Origin: Ascaphus truei
Taxonomy: Eukaryota; Chordata; Amphibia; Anura; Ascaphidae
Direction: 5' to 3'
Assembly: GCA_036426205.1 (NCBI GenBank)
Contig: CM071568.1
Location: 232,101,727-232,165,726, forward strand
Length of the DNA stretch: 64,000 bases
Part shown: positions 14,501 to 27,700 of the stretch, piece by piece
Layout: every line of letters starts with the position of its first letter
Position numbering within the stretch: position 1 is the first letter of the stretch
Position numbers and translations under genes: made by a program
The notes under the pieces: model-generated
What the model was told of the DNA's origin: nothing
What the model saw: only the letters and a program-made list of their open reading frames with translations
Database searches by the model: none

Positions 14501-14591
14501 AATAAGAGCACAAATTAAAAAAAAAATATTTACCCAACATATTTGTTTTCTTTTAAAAATGTTATTTAAGAAATGATTCACTCACACAATC

Positions 14592-14622
<31 letters not shown>

Positions 14623-15422
14623 TGAGACAATGTTGAATTGAATTCGATAAACATAGGAGTTATGGCCCCAAAGAACACACTCATCCTTTTAGCGTACTAA
14701 CAAACCTGAAAAGTAAACACTTTAAAAAACCTAATACTGTACCAGTTGTGAAAGCAAAGGCTTCATTTGTAAAAGCAGAAGGCTAACCCAACCTCTCATA
14801 AATTGAGAATCTGATCTGGATCCATACTTCGGACCAACAAAGGACTTGCCAGTGGTTACCAGGAACCTTTCCAAGCATTGTTGCTAACGTGCCAGCCAGA
14901 AAAAAACGATCTGCCATAAAATTCTAATAAAATGTCCAGAAAGGCAACATGCTGTGTGGCTGAATTCAAGCCCAGTGTATAAGACCTAAATAAAATGTTG
15001 CACTTCAAAAAACAGTCTGGTAAAAAATAAAGACTGACCCTCTAATGAACCATCAGAATCTTCTGTGTCACACTGATAACTATTCCAATTAGGGAACTCT
15101 TGTATGTAGACCTACAGTAAACTCATTGCAGTGCTAATGTACACTATTCATCATTTTTTAATCGGTTGGCTTATATAGATTACAATACAATACAAAGTGG
15201 ATGAGTGACTAAGGCCCTTCGTGCATATTAATGTGTTGTGAATGTCTTCCCTTGGTGTAGACAAAAAAAAAAAACTTGCAAGACACACAAAGGGCGGGAG
15301 TTCGATTAGTGTGCGCCCGTGCGCGCCTGACTGTGCGACGAGCATGCATGTGACGCACAACTTTGTATAGGTCTGGCGACAGGACTGGAAAAGGTACTGT
15401 GTGTGTGTCTGGTGTTTGTTGG

Positions 15423-15463
<41 letters not shown>

Positions 15464-15477
15464 TGTTGTGTGTGTGT

Positions 15478-15522
<45 letters not shown>

Positions 15523-15668
15523 TGTGTGGTGTATAGATTGTGTGAGTGAATCATTTCTTAAATAACATTTTTAAAGAAAACAAATATGGTGGGTAAATAT
15601 TTTTTTTATTTGCTCTTATTGCACACACAAACCAACAAACACACACCACACACCCAAAACACAGGGCA

Positions 15669-15723
<55 letters not shown>

Positions 15724-18700
15724 CAGCGGCGGTAGCGGCGCAAATTCATTATTTTCTTCATCTTCCCCCCTGTCGGCCGGTTCCACGGTCACTGCCGTGC
15801 GCGCGTGGCACTATTATAGATTGGCTGGCTAACTACAGCCAATTAAAAGTGCCGTGCGCGCACACACTATAGAACGGCCCTTAGGGGCCTATGCACTAAG
15901 CGCCGATAAGCCACTTATCGAAGCCTTTTTGCCAAAAAAAGCCTACTGCTATTCAGTAAGCCCCGATAAGTCGCCAATAAAAGCCCTTTTCGGCAATTTT
16001 GTTTCCAAGAAAAAAAATCGCCAAACTATCGGCGAGAAGCCACTTGTTGGCAGGTTTTCAAACTCGTGCAATTCTAGTAGCCCCGTTTAGCTTATCGAGG
16101 CTAATCGCGGCTCTAGAATAGAGATTTCCTCTCAAAATCCACAAGCCAGGAAAAGTTGGCAGGACGGTGGTGAGAAGCTGCCGATAAGCGGCGAGAGGAG
16201 CTGATACCCATTAATATCAGCACCGGAGGCCCCTCATGGAATAAAATCCCATGGAATAAAAATGCATTTTCAGGCAACTTCATTACCTTAGCGGCTAACC
16301 GCTAAGGCAATGAAGAGGTTAAGGAACAACAGCAGCTTTATTGGGGGCACAGGGGGTGAGTGAAGTGGGTACTTGGCCCTTCACTCACCCCCTCTGCCCC
16401 TAATAAACATTACAATATGTACTAAACACCAATCCACAACCCAACCCCTGTGCCCCCACATAAAAGCATTTTTAATATTTTTATACACAGGATTGATACC
16501 TGACACCAGTGGAGTGGGGTCCCTGTGTGGTCCCCGCGAGTGTCCGTGGGCCTCCAGGAGGTCCCCATGGGTGTCTGGGGGCCCTTGAGGGGTCCCCGCG
16601 AGTGTCTGTGGGCCTCCATATGGTCCCTGCGGGTGTCTTGGGGCCCTCGGGTGGTCCCTGCAGGTGTCTAGGGGTCCTTGGGTGGTCCTTGCAGGTGTCT
16701 AGGGGTCCTCGGGTTGTCCCCACGGGTGTCTGGGAGCCCTCAGGTGGTCCTTGCGGGTGGTCCCCGCGGGTCCTCAAGTGGTCCCCATCCAGGGGTTCTC
16801 AGGTGGTTCCTGTGGGTCCCCGCTGGCCTGCAGTACCAATGATGTTGCAAAAAGAAATTGTGGAATACATTGAAATAAATACACCTCCCCCCAACACATA
16901 CAGTACAGTAATGGGCAAAATAACTATTATCCAGGTATGGATAATAGCTCATTTGCCCATTATAAAATCAAACATTAGCCAACCTGCATAAATAAAGTAA
17001 ATACATCATTTATCTTACCCCTGCCATCATGAAGGGTGTCCTCATCAGCATACTGCAGGGCCATGTCCTTCATTGCCAGAAAGAATACAAGAAAAAAAAC
17101 CTAACCAAAATCTAATGGCCCCTAACCCCTTAATCACCTTAGCGGTTAATAACCGCTATAGTAATTAAGGGGTTAACCCACCCTCCCCTGTTACCCACCC
17201 GGGAGGCCTAACCAGCCACCCCGGGACCATTATACCCAACCTAGGTGCTGCGGAGGTTTCTAGGGCTGCTGCAAGCTCATTAATGTGTATGTTAAAAAGT
17301 GTGGGACTCAGGCTACAACCCTATCTAACTTACGGCCTTGATGGAAGAAGTGTGTTCTTAACTTTCACGCAGCATTTGTTTTCGAAATACATACTTTTTA
17401 TGGTGTCGTATGTTCTCCCCCCTATTCCGCTCAATAGTATTTTCAGCCATAAACCTGGATGCCAGATGGAGTCAAAGGCCTTTTTTTAAGTCCACAAAGC
17501 AAGCAAAGATTTTGCCATTGTTGGTGTTGTGTACGTGCTTATTGATCAGGCTGTGTAGGGTGTACTGTAGATGTGATCCGTGGTGCAGTAGTGTGGCAGG
17601 AAGCCTGTCTGACTCTTACTCAATACACTCTGCTCTGTCAGGAAAGTGAGGATTCTGCTGTTCAAGATGCTGTTGAACAGTTTCCCAAGGGTTTTGCTGA
17701 CACATATGCCTCTGTAATTGGATGGGTCCAGCCTGTCTTCTTTCTTGTGAATAGGGGTTATCATTCCTTGGTTCCACAGTTCAGGTAAGTAGCCGGTAGT
17801 GAGGACCAGATTGAACATTTTGTGTACAGCTTCTTGTATAAATGGGTTGCTGTACTTCAGCATCTCATGTAGAATGCCATCTGGTCCACTGGCTTTCTTG
17901 GTTTTTATTAGTTTTCTTTTTTCTTTTATTTCCTGGATTGTAATTGGTATGTCCAGGGTTTTTTGGTTATCTTTCATAATGTTCTCTAGTGTTGTTTGTT
18001 TGGTGAGAATTTGTTTTTGTTCTTGTGTCATGTTTTCTTCTGGGATTTCTTGGTAAAGGTCCTCAAAGTAGTTTTTCCAAATGTTACCATTCTGAATGGC
18101 AAGGTGTCTGTTATTCTGTTTTGTATCAAGATGGTTCCAAGTTTGCCAAAATAATTCTCATTCAATGCTTCTTAAATTCTTTCTATTTTTTTGCCGATGT
18201 GGTTGTGTTTTTTCTTTCTTAGGGTGTGTCTTTAGTGCTTCAGGTGTTTGGTGGTACCTAGTTCGTAGTTCTGTATTGCTGTGGTCCTGTGTTTTTGGTT
18301 TGATATTTTTCATAGGCTTTTTTGAAGGGTGTTGCATTCATTATCAAACACGTTTTGTTTGATTTTGGAGTTTGCTGTTGGTTGATTTTTAGGGCTGATT
18401 TTTTTTCAGGTTTGATTTTCTTGTTATTAGATTGAATATTTTGTTGAGATTTCTTACTGCCAGCTTTACTCCGTTTTTGTTATGCTCATAGTTTGTGCTC
18501 TGGAAGCTTTGGAGTAGGTTTCTCACTTCTGGGTTGTTTGTTTCTGTGTATGTCACAAGGCTCTGTTTTGTCCATTTGCATGTGGCTTTCAGTTTATGGA
18601 GGTTGGAGAGGTTTTTTTGTGTTGTGCTTGGTTGGTCTGGTCTCTTAATAAAGAGCAGGGCTTGATTGTGGTCTGATAGAGGTGATGCTGGTGTAACAAT

Positions 18701-21700
18701 GAAGGTACTGATGGCTTGTGGGTCTATATCGGCGATTGTGTAATCCACTACGCTGCTGCCCATCACAGAGCTGTATGTTTATATGCACAAAGAGTCTCCC
18801 CTTGTATGCCCATTGATTTATGTACAGTCCCAGACCTTGACACAGGTTCAGCAGCCCTTTACCAGTCTTGTTAATTGTGCTGTCATACTGTAGTTCTTTC
18901 TTTGAAGTGTCACAGAGCTATGACAGCAAGTGTCATTTCCAAACGTAGTTATTTCCATCTGTAGATATATAGTCTTGTTCTCTGCATGCTCTGGCATTGA
19001 GGTCTCCAAATATCAGCACTTTGCTCAGAGTCTGAAAGTGGATTGCCTCTGTCTGCAGAATCTCAAAGATGTCTGGCTTGTACTATGGGGAGTCGGAGGG
19101 GGGTGGTGGTTGTATGCTGCACATAGGTATGTGTCATATTGATTTCTCATGTGTCATGATTAATATCTCTTCTTTTTATTGGGTTTATTTGGCATTTAAG
19201 CTTCTCTTTGTACCATTTTATGATTCCTCCTGAGTGGTAGCCTCGTTTCACACCTCTTTGTTTTTGAGCTGGTTCTAGGAGCTGCCAGTAACCAATAGGT
19301 ATGAGAGATGTCTCCTCCGATTGGATCCATGTTTCATGTAGGATAAAAATGTCTATGTTCAGCAAATTGTTTATTAAGCTGAAGCATTCAGGCCCTGTGT
19401 AGGCGGACGCTCACAGAGGTATGCAAGGGAGACTGATTAGGGTGAAATTAAATAAGCCTTTTATTGCGCATTTAACTTAACATCAGGAAACCATCCAAAC
19501 AAGGGGTAAACAAAGCTTCTATTCACTTGGGAGTATTTCTAGTGAAATACTATGCGGTTCACAACTCCCTTAGATAAGCATGTCTCCCAGCCCCAAACAT
19601 ATAGCATGAAAGGAACAGATATAAAACGTCTTGTAAATAAAAGTCTTATCTGTTCCTTGTGGTTTGGAGGGAAAATCTTCTCTGTCCCTGGTTCCGCTCC
19701 CTTTTCCTCAGGGTGTGTCAGCATTCAGATTTAGAAGTTTCCCCTGTGTCTTGAAAGCAGCTCTGCTATTTCTTCTGGCAGGGCTCAAGACAAGTGTCCC
19801 TTCCTTGGTTCAGCCCAGTTGTGGACTAAGGAATCTCTGCTCTGTCTCCAAAGTTCAGCTCAGGTGTGAGCAAAGGAGTCTCTCTTCCTGTCTCAAAAGA
19901 CAGGCTTTTCTAAGCAATCTTAATCAGGCAGGTGGTGTTTGTTAATTGACTACCAGCAGTTAACCACCACACTGCTGGATTAGAGGCACATTACTTGAAC
20001 AGGGATAAATCCCCTGTTACACCCTGAATGTTCCAGTTGCTAATTTTAAAAGATCCCATCTTGGATAGCTTATACTTTCCAGTAAGATAATTTGCAAGTT
20101 TTTCTTTTTTTTGTTTATATTTTAGTGACTAGTCTTTGTCGATTAATATGGGTGCATTCATTCTTAGTATTTATGTACTTCTCTTTCTTTCTCTGCAAAT
20201 GTGATGTATGCTTGTGTTGAAATAATATTGCTGAAATAAATATACTGTTGACATTGATGATATATTACTGAAATGGACTGGGGGGTCTCTAGAGAAGAAT
20301 TGATGGCAATGTTCTGTTTCCATTTTGTCTGTTCTGTTATGTCTTTAGTGTCCATTTTGTGTGTAAGAATGTGTGTGGTATGAATGAGATTTGCTAACAG
20401 TAAATTTACGACTGTGCCTGTAGTAACACCCACATTCCTGGTATCAAGAAGTACATGATTCCTATAGAGAGCTGTTTTAATCCAGTTTTAACCAGGTTTT
20501 AATGATCTGTAAAATGATTGGCTCAGAATAAGGGAGTAGTTATTATATTCTGCCTAGTAACCTATTTTAGACAAAGGAAATTAAGTGTATATAAGCCTGT
20601 TTGGGCCTTCCCCTGGCAGAGAGCCTCATTGACTTTTGTTTGTATGATCATACTCTATGCTGTACAGGCAATAAACTACTCATTATCTAAGAACCTGAGT
20701 TTGCTCTCATATATTTGGGTTTGCAAATAACGACACTTGTTTATGGTACTGATGTTGGTAGAATTTTGCATACTTACATCAGTCTGGTGCAGATGGTACT
20801 GAGCAGTGCCTGGATTTCATTTAGTTCATTGCTGGCATTTGGTCTGGTTCTGGAGGTTGTTGGTGTGATGCTGTTATGTGATGCTGGGTGGTTGTTCCAA
20901 TGCTGTTGTCCTTGTGAGTGCCAGTATGGGTTTCCTCTGTGTCTCATGAGTCCTGTGTATTCTGGAACCATGGTGCAGTGTCCTGTCCTTCAGGGGGTAC
21001 TTGGTTGTTCTCTCCAAGGTGACATCTTTCAGGGTCTTTGCAAAGTAGCACAAGCCTTGCTGGTTGAGGTGCACATGCTCATATAGATGTTATGGTATGA
21101 TCAGTCATGCTGAGCCAGGTGTACATGAGGGAGAGATGTGCATATTTTTGTCAACTCTGTATTGATGTTCTGGGTGGTAGGAGTTGGGATATCTTTTCTT
21201 GGTAGTAGGGTAAACATGATTGTCTTTGTGGTTGGAAATTGTTGTGTTGCTCTCTGAGCTACTCATGTCTCAACAAGATGCCCCTGCTGTTGTCAGGAGG
21301 TCATTGGTACCTGTGGATGATGATGTATCCAGGGTTTCTTAAGTTTGGTTTGTTTAGAATATCCAGGGCTCTCTGTGTTGTGGGGCAGAGGATCTACGTT
21401 ACGTATTTGTCTGGGAATGGTTGCTCGCTGTTCAGTTATTTTCCATTTGAGTCAATGAGTATTATTATGTCTGTTTTGTACTTCCTGGTGTCTGGTCCAG
21501 TTGTAGTGCTGTGCTCGCTGTTGCTCTCAACATGTGCATTGTTGTGAGTTGTTTTGGGGATAGTAGTGTTTATTGTTGAGCCAGTGGTTGGAGTTGAGTC
21601 TGTCTTTGTTCTTGATGTGTCTATGTCTGAGCTGGGGCTTTGCTATGTGCTGTGTGTTACTTACTCCACCTGTCTTTGCTGGTTTGGGTCATCAGTGATT

Positions 21701-24700
21701 GTGGGTTGGTTTTCACTCTCTTGGAAAGTTTTTGTTAATGGTTTTTTTTTTCTGTTTGCTGTTTAATGCAAGTCGCTGGCGTTTCTCTCTCATCAGTTGA
21801 GACTATCCTAGTATGTTTCTCTTCGAGTTTCCTCAGTTTGTCTCTGATCTGATTGTTGTCCTGCTGCAGGGTTATTATAGTAGTTTTTAGGTATTGCATA
21901 TTTGACATGTATACATTTTTTATTTTACTAATTACTTCCCTTAGCTTGTCAGTGTTAACCTCTTGAGCTTGTTTTCTTAACAAGTCTTCTTTTAATAGTG
22001 TGAATTCCCTCTCCAGCTGGGACAGACTGTCCATGATAGTGCTGGGGGTGGATATGATCTGCTGGGACTAGGTATAATATCTTTGCTGGCTGCGTTTCTG
22101 ATTGGGACTGGATATTTGATGTGTATTTCTTTGCTCTCTGTCACACTGTTTTTTTTTTATTTGAGGGGAGCTCCTTTTCTTCAACTCTGGCCTGGACTTT
22201 AAGCACATGCAAGATACTCTCAAATTCCTGCATTCTGCTCTCACAGCCTTGGACCATGATAGTGCCATTGCGATAAACATTTGCAGTTAGCACAGTGCTG
22301 TCTTAGGCCGAGTCCATAGAAGGACAGGCCGTGCTGAGCTGTGCGGACGCTCCGCGCTGAGCCCCTGCATCCTCAATGAGGATGCCTTTAGAGGGGGCTC
22401 ACCCGAGCGTCCGCAGGCGTGCTGAGGTGCTGGAGTTTTCAGCCGAGCGCCAAGCTGTTTTTCAGCGCGCTGTCAGCTGAAAACATCCAATCAGCGCGGA
22501 GCTGCGTCAACGTCACGGCGCCGTGACGTCGGCGCCGTGACGTCGACGTCAGTGCGTCGCGGGCGATTGGCCCAGCGACGTCACTGCCCCGCCTCCCTCA
22601 GTCTCCCCCCGCCTCCGATCGCGCCCGCTGGCTCGCCTGCATGGGCATGAAATCGCGCAGATTTCAGCAGGCGAGCCTCAGCGTCAGCGCAGCTCGGAAC
22701 TCCTCACCCCTCTATGGCCCGGGCCTTACTCTTCAACATCACCTTGTCTTAGTTTTCTTCCATTGCTAATTCCTCTCTTTGTGATGTGTGTGTAGTGTTT
22801 GCACATTGCAGTGTGCCAGGCTGCAGGGGATTTAGCAAAGAAAAGTAAGTTTGTTTTTACTTTTTTCTCCTCTGTATTGGCAAAATCAGCAGAGAGAGTT
22901 TCTGGGTTTTCTTTTGTTATATTATTCTTGAATCGTTTTTTTGGCCATTTGTTCCCTAGTTCCTCAGGATTTCAGAGGTGTTAGACTCCCCAGGGACAGG
23001 GGTTATCAGCAGTGTCTGTTTGCCTAGAGTGTTTGCCTAGAGTGCCTTGCTGTCTTTTTGATTTTTTTTTCAAGATAAGTGTTCCATTGTTATTGTTTTG
23101 GGGCAAAATTTCTATACTGTATATGTATCTGTATTTTCTGTATTATTCTGTGTGTTTTCCTGTGTTGTTGATATTGTAGATGCAGTAATATAGGTAGATT
23201 CTTACCATTTGCTCTTCTCTCTGGGTTTCTATTGGTGTTTCAGGGACTGTTTTGGTTTCCTTGTTGTTTTCTTCTTTTTTCTTCTTTAGTAATCTTTGTT
23301 TCTTGCAGAATTCTTTGCTGTTGTAGCTGAGTCCCCCTCCTTACCTCCGGTTAGGGGGAACCGCCTGGCTGATCTGTGATATGCCTGATCTCTGTGCGAA
23401 TGGGGAAGGTAGCGGCGGCTGCTACAAACTTGTTGCGCATGCGACGGCCATCTTTGAATGTCTGCAAAAGGCATTAGGAACTACAAGCTCCATAAGGCAT
23501 TCGGGAAAAAGGCGCGAGCAGACATTCTGATCTCAGGACTCCGCGGGACCAGTGAGACGACGGTTAGTCACGAGGGAGCTGGAGGAAGAGAAGGTAGTAT
23601 CTAGGGAGCAGTAGCTTCCTGGGCTAGGCCAGATCTTGCCCCTTAGGCCCCAGATAGCCCTTGTCACTCTAGTTGAGTTTTGCAGGGATTGCCATACTAC
23701 AGGGATCACCCCTTATGTTATAGACTGCAGGGTTGAGAGACTTTGTGTGAGACACTCCGGCTGGAGCTCAGCCCGCGAGGCAGATCAGGACCCTTAGGAG
23801 AGATGGGTTTTGTGTTTGAGGCCCTGCTACATGGGATCTGCTCCAACTCACCACGCCAAGCAGCACCTGGGTACTGAAGTACCCAGGCAGGTACCCAACG
23901 TGCTCTTACATGCACAGGGGGTAGCGCTGGGGTTATATTGTGGGTACCTTTGTTATATGTTATATGTGTTAGTGAGTGTGTACAGTAAACCTTAGTTATA
24001 TACATTGTGTGTGTATTATTCTTTACTGTGTACTAGTTCCTGTGAAGGGTTATCCCACCAACTCTGGGATCCCTCATGGGTGGAGGCGCTGCATGCAAGG
24101 AGAAAGAACTCATCCCAGGTTCCCAGAGGCGGAGGCTTAGGCCTCCGGTGAGCAAACAGGTACAACAGCACGCATAGTTGCCACGTAGTTCCTTAGGCAT
24201 AGGGAAATGGGGCTACAATTGCTTTTCTTGTTCAGTTTTTATTGAAAGACTATGTTTTTTTTTTTTTTTTGCAAATTATCTCACGGAGAAGGCATAAAGT
24301 TGATAAGAGTTAGGAGCTCATCTTAACAGCTGCCTCTCTGCCTAATCGCTAACTGCTTCAATATATCTGGCCTTTTCATCCGAATGAAGCCACAAACAAT
24401 AAAGCCACATAGATACGAGAAGATAAATGATAATGAAATGAAAGCAGAATAACTGGCATGAACCAATGGGGACTATTATTATCTGTTTAACATTAAAATT
24501 AATATTTTGTCTCGTAAATAATATTAGTAAGTACATAGACTTGTTAAGCCCTGGCATTCATAGTTGTTTTGCAGCTTCACAAATTCCTTAGAATATTCGC
24601 AGAAACTTAAAAAAAAAAAAAAAAAGTGAACAACAATACTTTTGACATCTTTGTAAACCGCTAGATTAGTTAACATGTCAGCCTCATAGCAATGCAATCT

Positions 24701-27700
24701 TGCTTACCATGTTTGACCTCACTGATGATGTTTTTGAATGTGGGGTGGTAACTGCTTTCTTTTTCTTCCAGGATATTAGCCATTTTTTGAACAGCCGGTG
24801 CCTGAAGCTGGAGATGTGAAACATATGAACAACAGTTCTCTCAGTGTTGTGGTAATGAATGAGTGCTTGTAGAATATCCATTAAAAAAGAACAAATATAG
24901 TTCTTCTGAAAAGAAAAAATCTGCAATTTCGAACGTCTGTTTGTTTGTACTGCCCAAATCCGCGGATCAAAGAAACCACCCAATCCGAGGATCCAAATTC
25001 TCAATTTTTTTTTCTTGCACATATCTAGCTGTATTCCTCTATTATGTATCATTTCAAATATTACTGATACAGCTTTTCTGGTAAAGTGTCTGAGACAGTA
25101 AGGGCAGCCTGGCAAGCATATTGTAAATAGGTTAGGCCCGCTGGTTGAATATTACTCTATCTCCTACATGATGACGTTGCAGAAGCATAACAGTGTCCTT
25201 CAACTCAAGCCTTTAACTCTTCCAGCCAGGGCATTATTGACCAGTAATGCCCTGTTGTTCTGGGATTATTACTTAAGTAATATTAATAACCTGCTAGACA
25301 CAAGTAAATATATTGTACTATAAACAGAAACATGTCTAGGACTCAGGGACAGAGCCCAGGGCACACAACTCAAACTCCACTCAATCACAGGTTAATGGTT
25401 CAGCTACAAGTTTTATTAAGTAAATATTGTAACATTTTGTAAGCTATAGTACTACAGCAGCAACAAGCTAACCGACTCACAGCTAAACCCTGACACACAA
25501 AGGCGTCGGCTTGAGGCTGCACCTCTATGCGCCTCCTCCTTCCCCTGATGATTAAATGTTTCTGATTCGGACTGCAATACATTTTTCAGGTTCGGATTAT
25601 TACTCCACCGTGAGGATTGTGAGTAGTAGTTAAAAAAAAAAGACTGGTCCGCTGAAAATCGAGACTCAAAGGAACTGGCCAATCCGTCAAAATTTTTTGC
25701 ACATTTCTATTTGTCAATGAAGCTATAGAGGAGCTCGGAGATTTAACCAGTCGCACTATAAAGCGGTTCTAAGAAAACTACATCAGATTTTCAGTAAAAA
25801 AAAACAAACCTGGTAACACGTACCTGCTCATATATGCATAAGAGATTTTCTCGCCTTGCTTTCCAGAAATTAAGCTCTGTTTCTGGACCTGGATTAAGAC
25901 CTTGAAGGAGAGGTTGTGAAGAATCTCTTTCTACTACATCCCGTATCTGATAGGACCATTTTATGACCATTGATTCAAATGTATGAAGTGCTGTCCTATC
26001 ACGGTGATCTTGCCTAAAGTAAAGTATGAAAATGCCAAACATAATGGTTCCAACATACAGTACATAACTTATAATTGATTCTCTTGCTGATGCAAACATT
26101 TTTACTACCGTTCTTCCTTACCTTACCAAAACTTGCTGTAATGAAGGGAAAATAAAACTGGTTAAAACACAATGTATACAGTAAAGTGTGAATTATTATG
26201 GGTTGTATTAATTAAACCCCAATAGCTTTTCTATCTACCCGTGCCCCTTTCAGACTGCTGCTGCCTGCAGCTTTACAGGTTCTGATAGTGCCAGTCAACA
26301 CAGAATAAACAATAATTGTATAAGTAAGTACTGTAGAGGAAATGGATAAATTAGGTGAAGCAACTGATTCTTTTTGCTGTAATTTGCTCAAAGTAATTGT
26401 ACTGTGGATTTTGAAAACCAAAGGCAATAGTTTGAAAGCTTTGTTGCATATTACTAACACAATCAGAATTTCTGACAATCCTGCAATGTAAAATCAGTCA
26501 TGATTAAGAATATCATTTGTTATATGTTTTAATGGGCGATATTAAAAATGAAAATGGCTGTTAAAACCCCCCACTTTGTGACATAATGGGACCACTAGTG
26601 GCTGAAGTTAAGATATAACACATTGATTTCTGCAGGCAGCAGTCAGGTGTGTGCTGTCAAGCAGCACGGAGAAAGTGAGAATAAAAAGAATTCATGAAAT
26701 CCCTGCTCTCTAACACCTCACCAAACAAGAGAGCAGGGATTTAATTCATTGGTGTAGGGGAGAGCGGGCCATTTTATGCAGTGAGGATGGAAGCAAAGGG
26801 AAGGCCATTCGGAGGAGGGAGAGGCGTAGGGAAGGCCATTTGGAGACGTGGGGCAGGCAAGCAGGAGGCAGAGAGAATATCTGGAGGAGAAGCAGGAGGG
26901 CCGTCCTTAATAATGATGGGGAGGCATTTGCCATTGTTAGAGAGAGAGGGGGTGTTGGTAATTGTTGTTTTATAGAAAAATATATACAAACATTTAGCCT
27001 ATAATAACTCCCTCAGAACAGGGCATTACCTGGCCATTAATTCCTGTGTTGGTGAAAGACCCATGGCAAAACTTCTCCACCCTGGGCCGTAATGGCCCAG
27101 TAATGCCTTGTCCTTCGGGATTATTCCTTGGCAGTAGCATGTTCAATCAGTTCAACATAGGAGGTAGACATTTTTTTACAGATATACCTACATTTTTTTG
27201 TAATAGGACTGTTTGTAAACTGTTGTATATACAAGGAGATTGTTGATATTTTGTTTGGCTAATGATGACAGCATATTACGTTTAGGAATTGGATATTTTT
27301 AAGCAAGACATTCACATTTGATCTATTTGGTTAAAAAAAATGCTTTACCTGCTACAGATGTAGCAAACCTTACCGTTTTCGTTGCTGTGGCCACTCACGG
27401 TCACGTGACTACGACGGTCGTGGCCCGTAAGGATTAACGCTGATGGGGATCCTATTCAGAAGCATGGACCCCCCCGTAGCACGACCAAGACAGATGCTGC
27501 CCCCAGGGCCGCGGACATTTACTTTTTAGTCCGCAGCACTGGGGACAGTAAATATTACTACATCTGTATGTGGGACATCCCCCATTAAAAACAGATAAGG
27601 GAACTGAACCGTACGGAATAATAATTCACTAAAGCCCGGGAGCTGTGTGCAAATGCCCTCTTCAGCCCTATCTGATTAATCTCATCATTGCAAAACACTA

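Noticed and set aside
24684..25115. 143-codon minus-strand frame as a separate gene
   Set aside because: Only 24708-24807 is conserved (dynein exon 5, in another frame of that strand); the rest is intron and MITE sequence.
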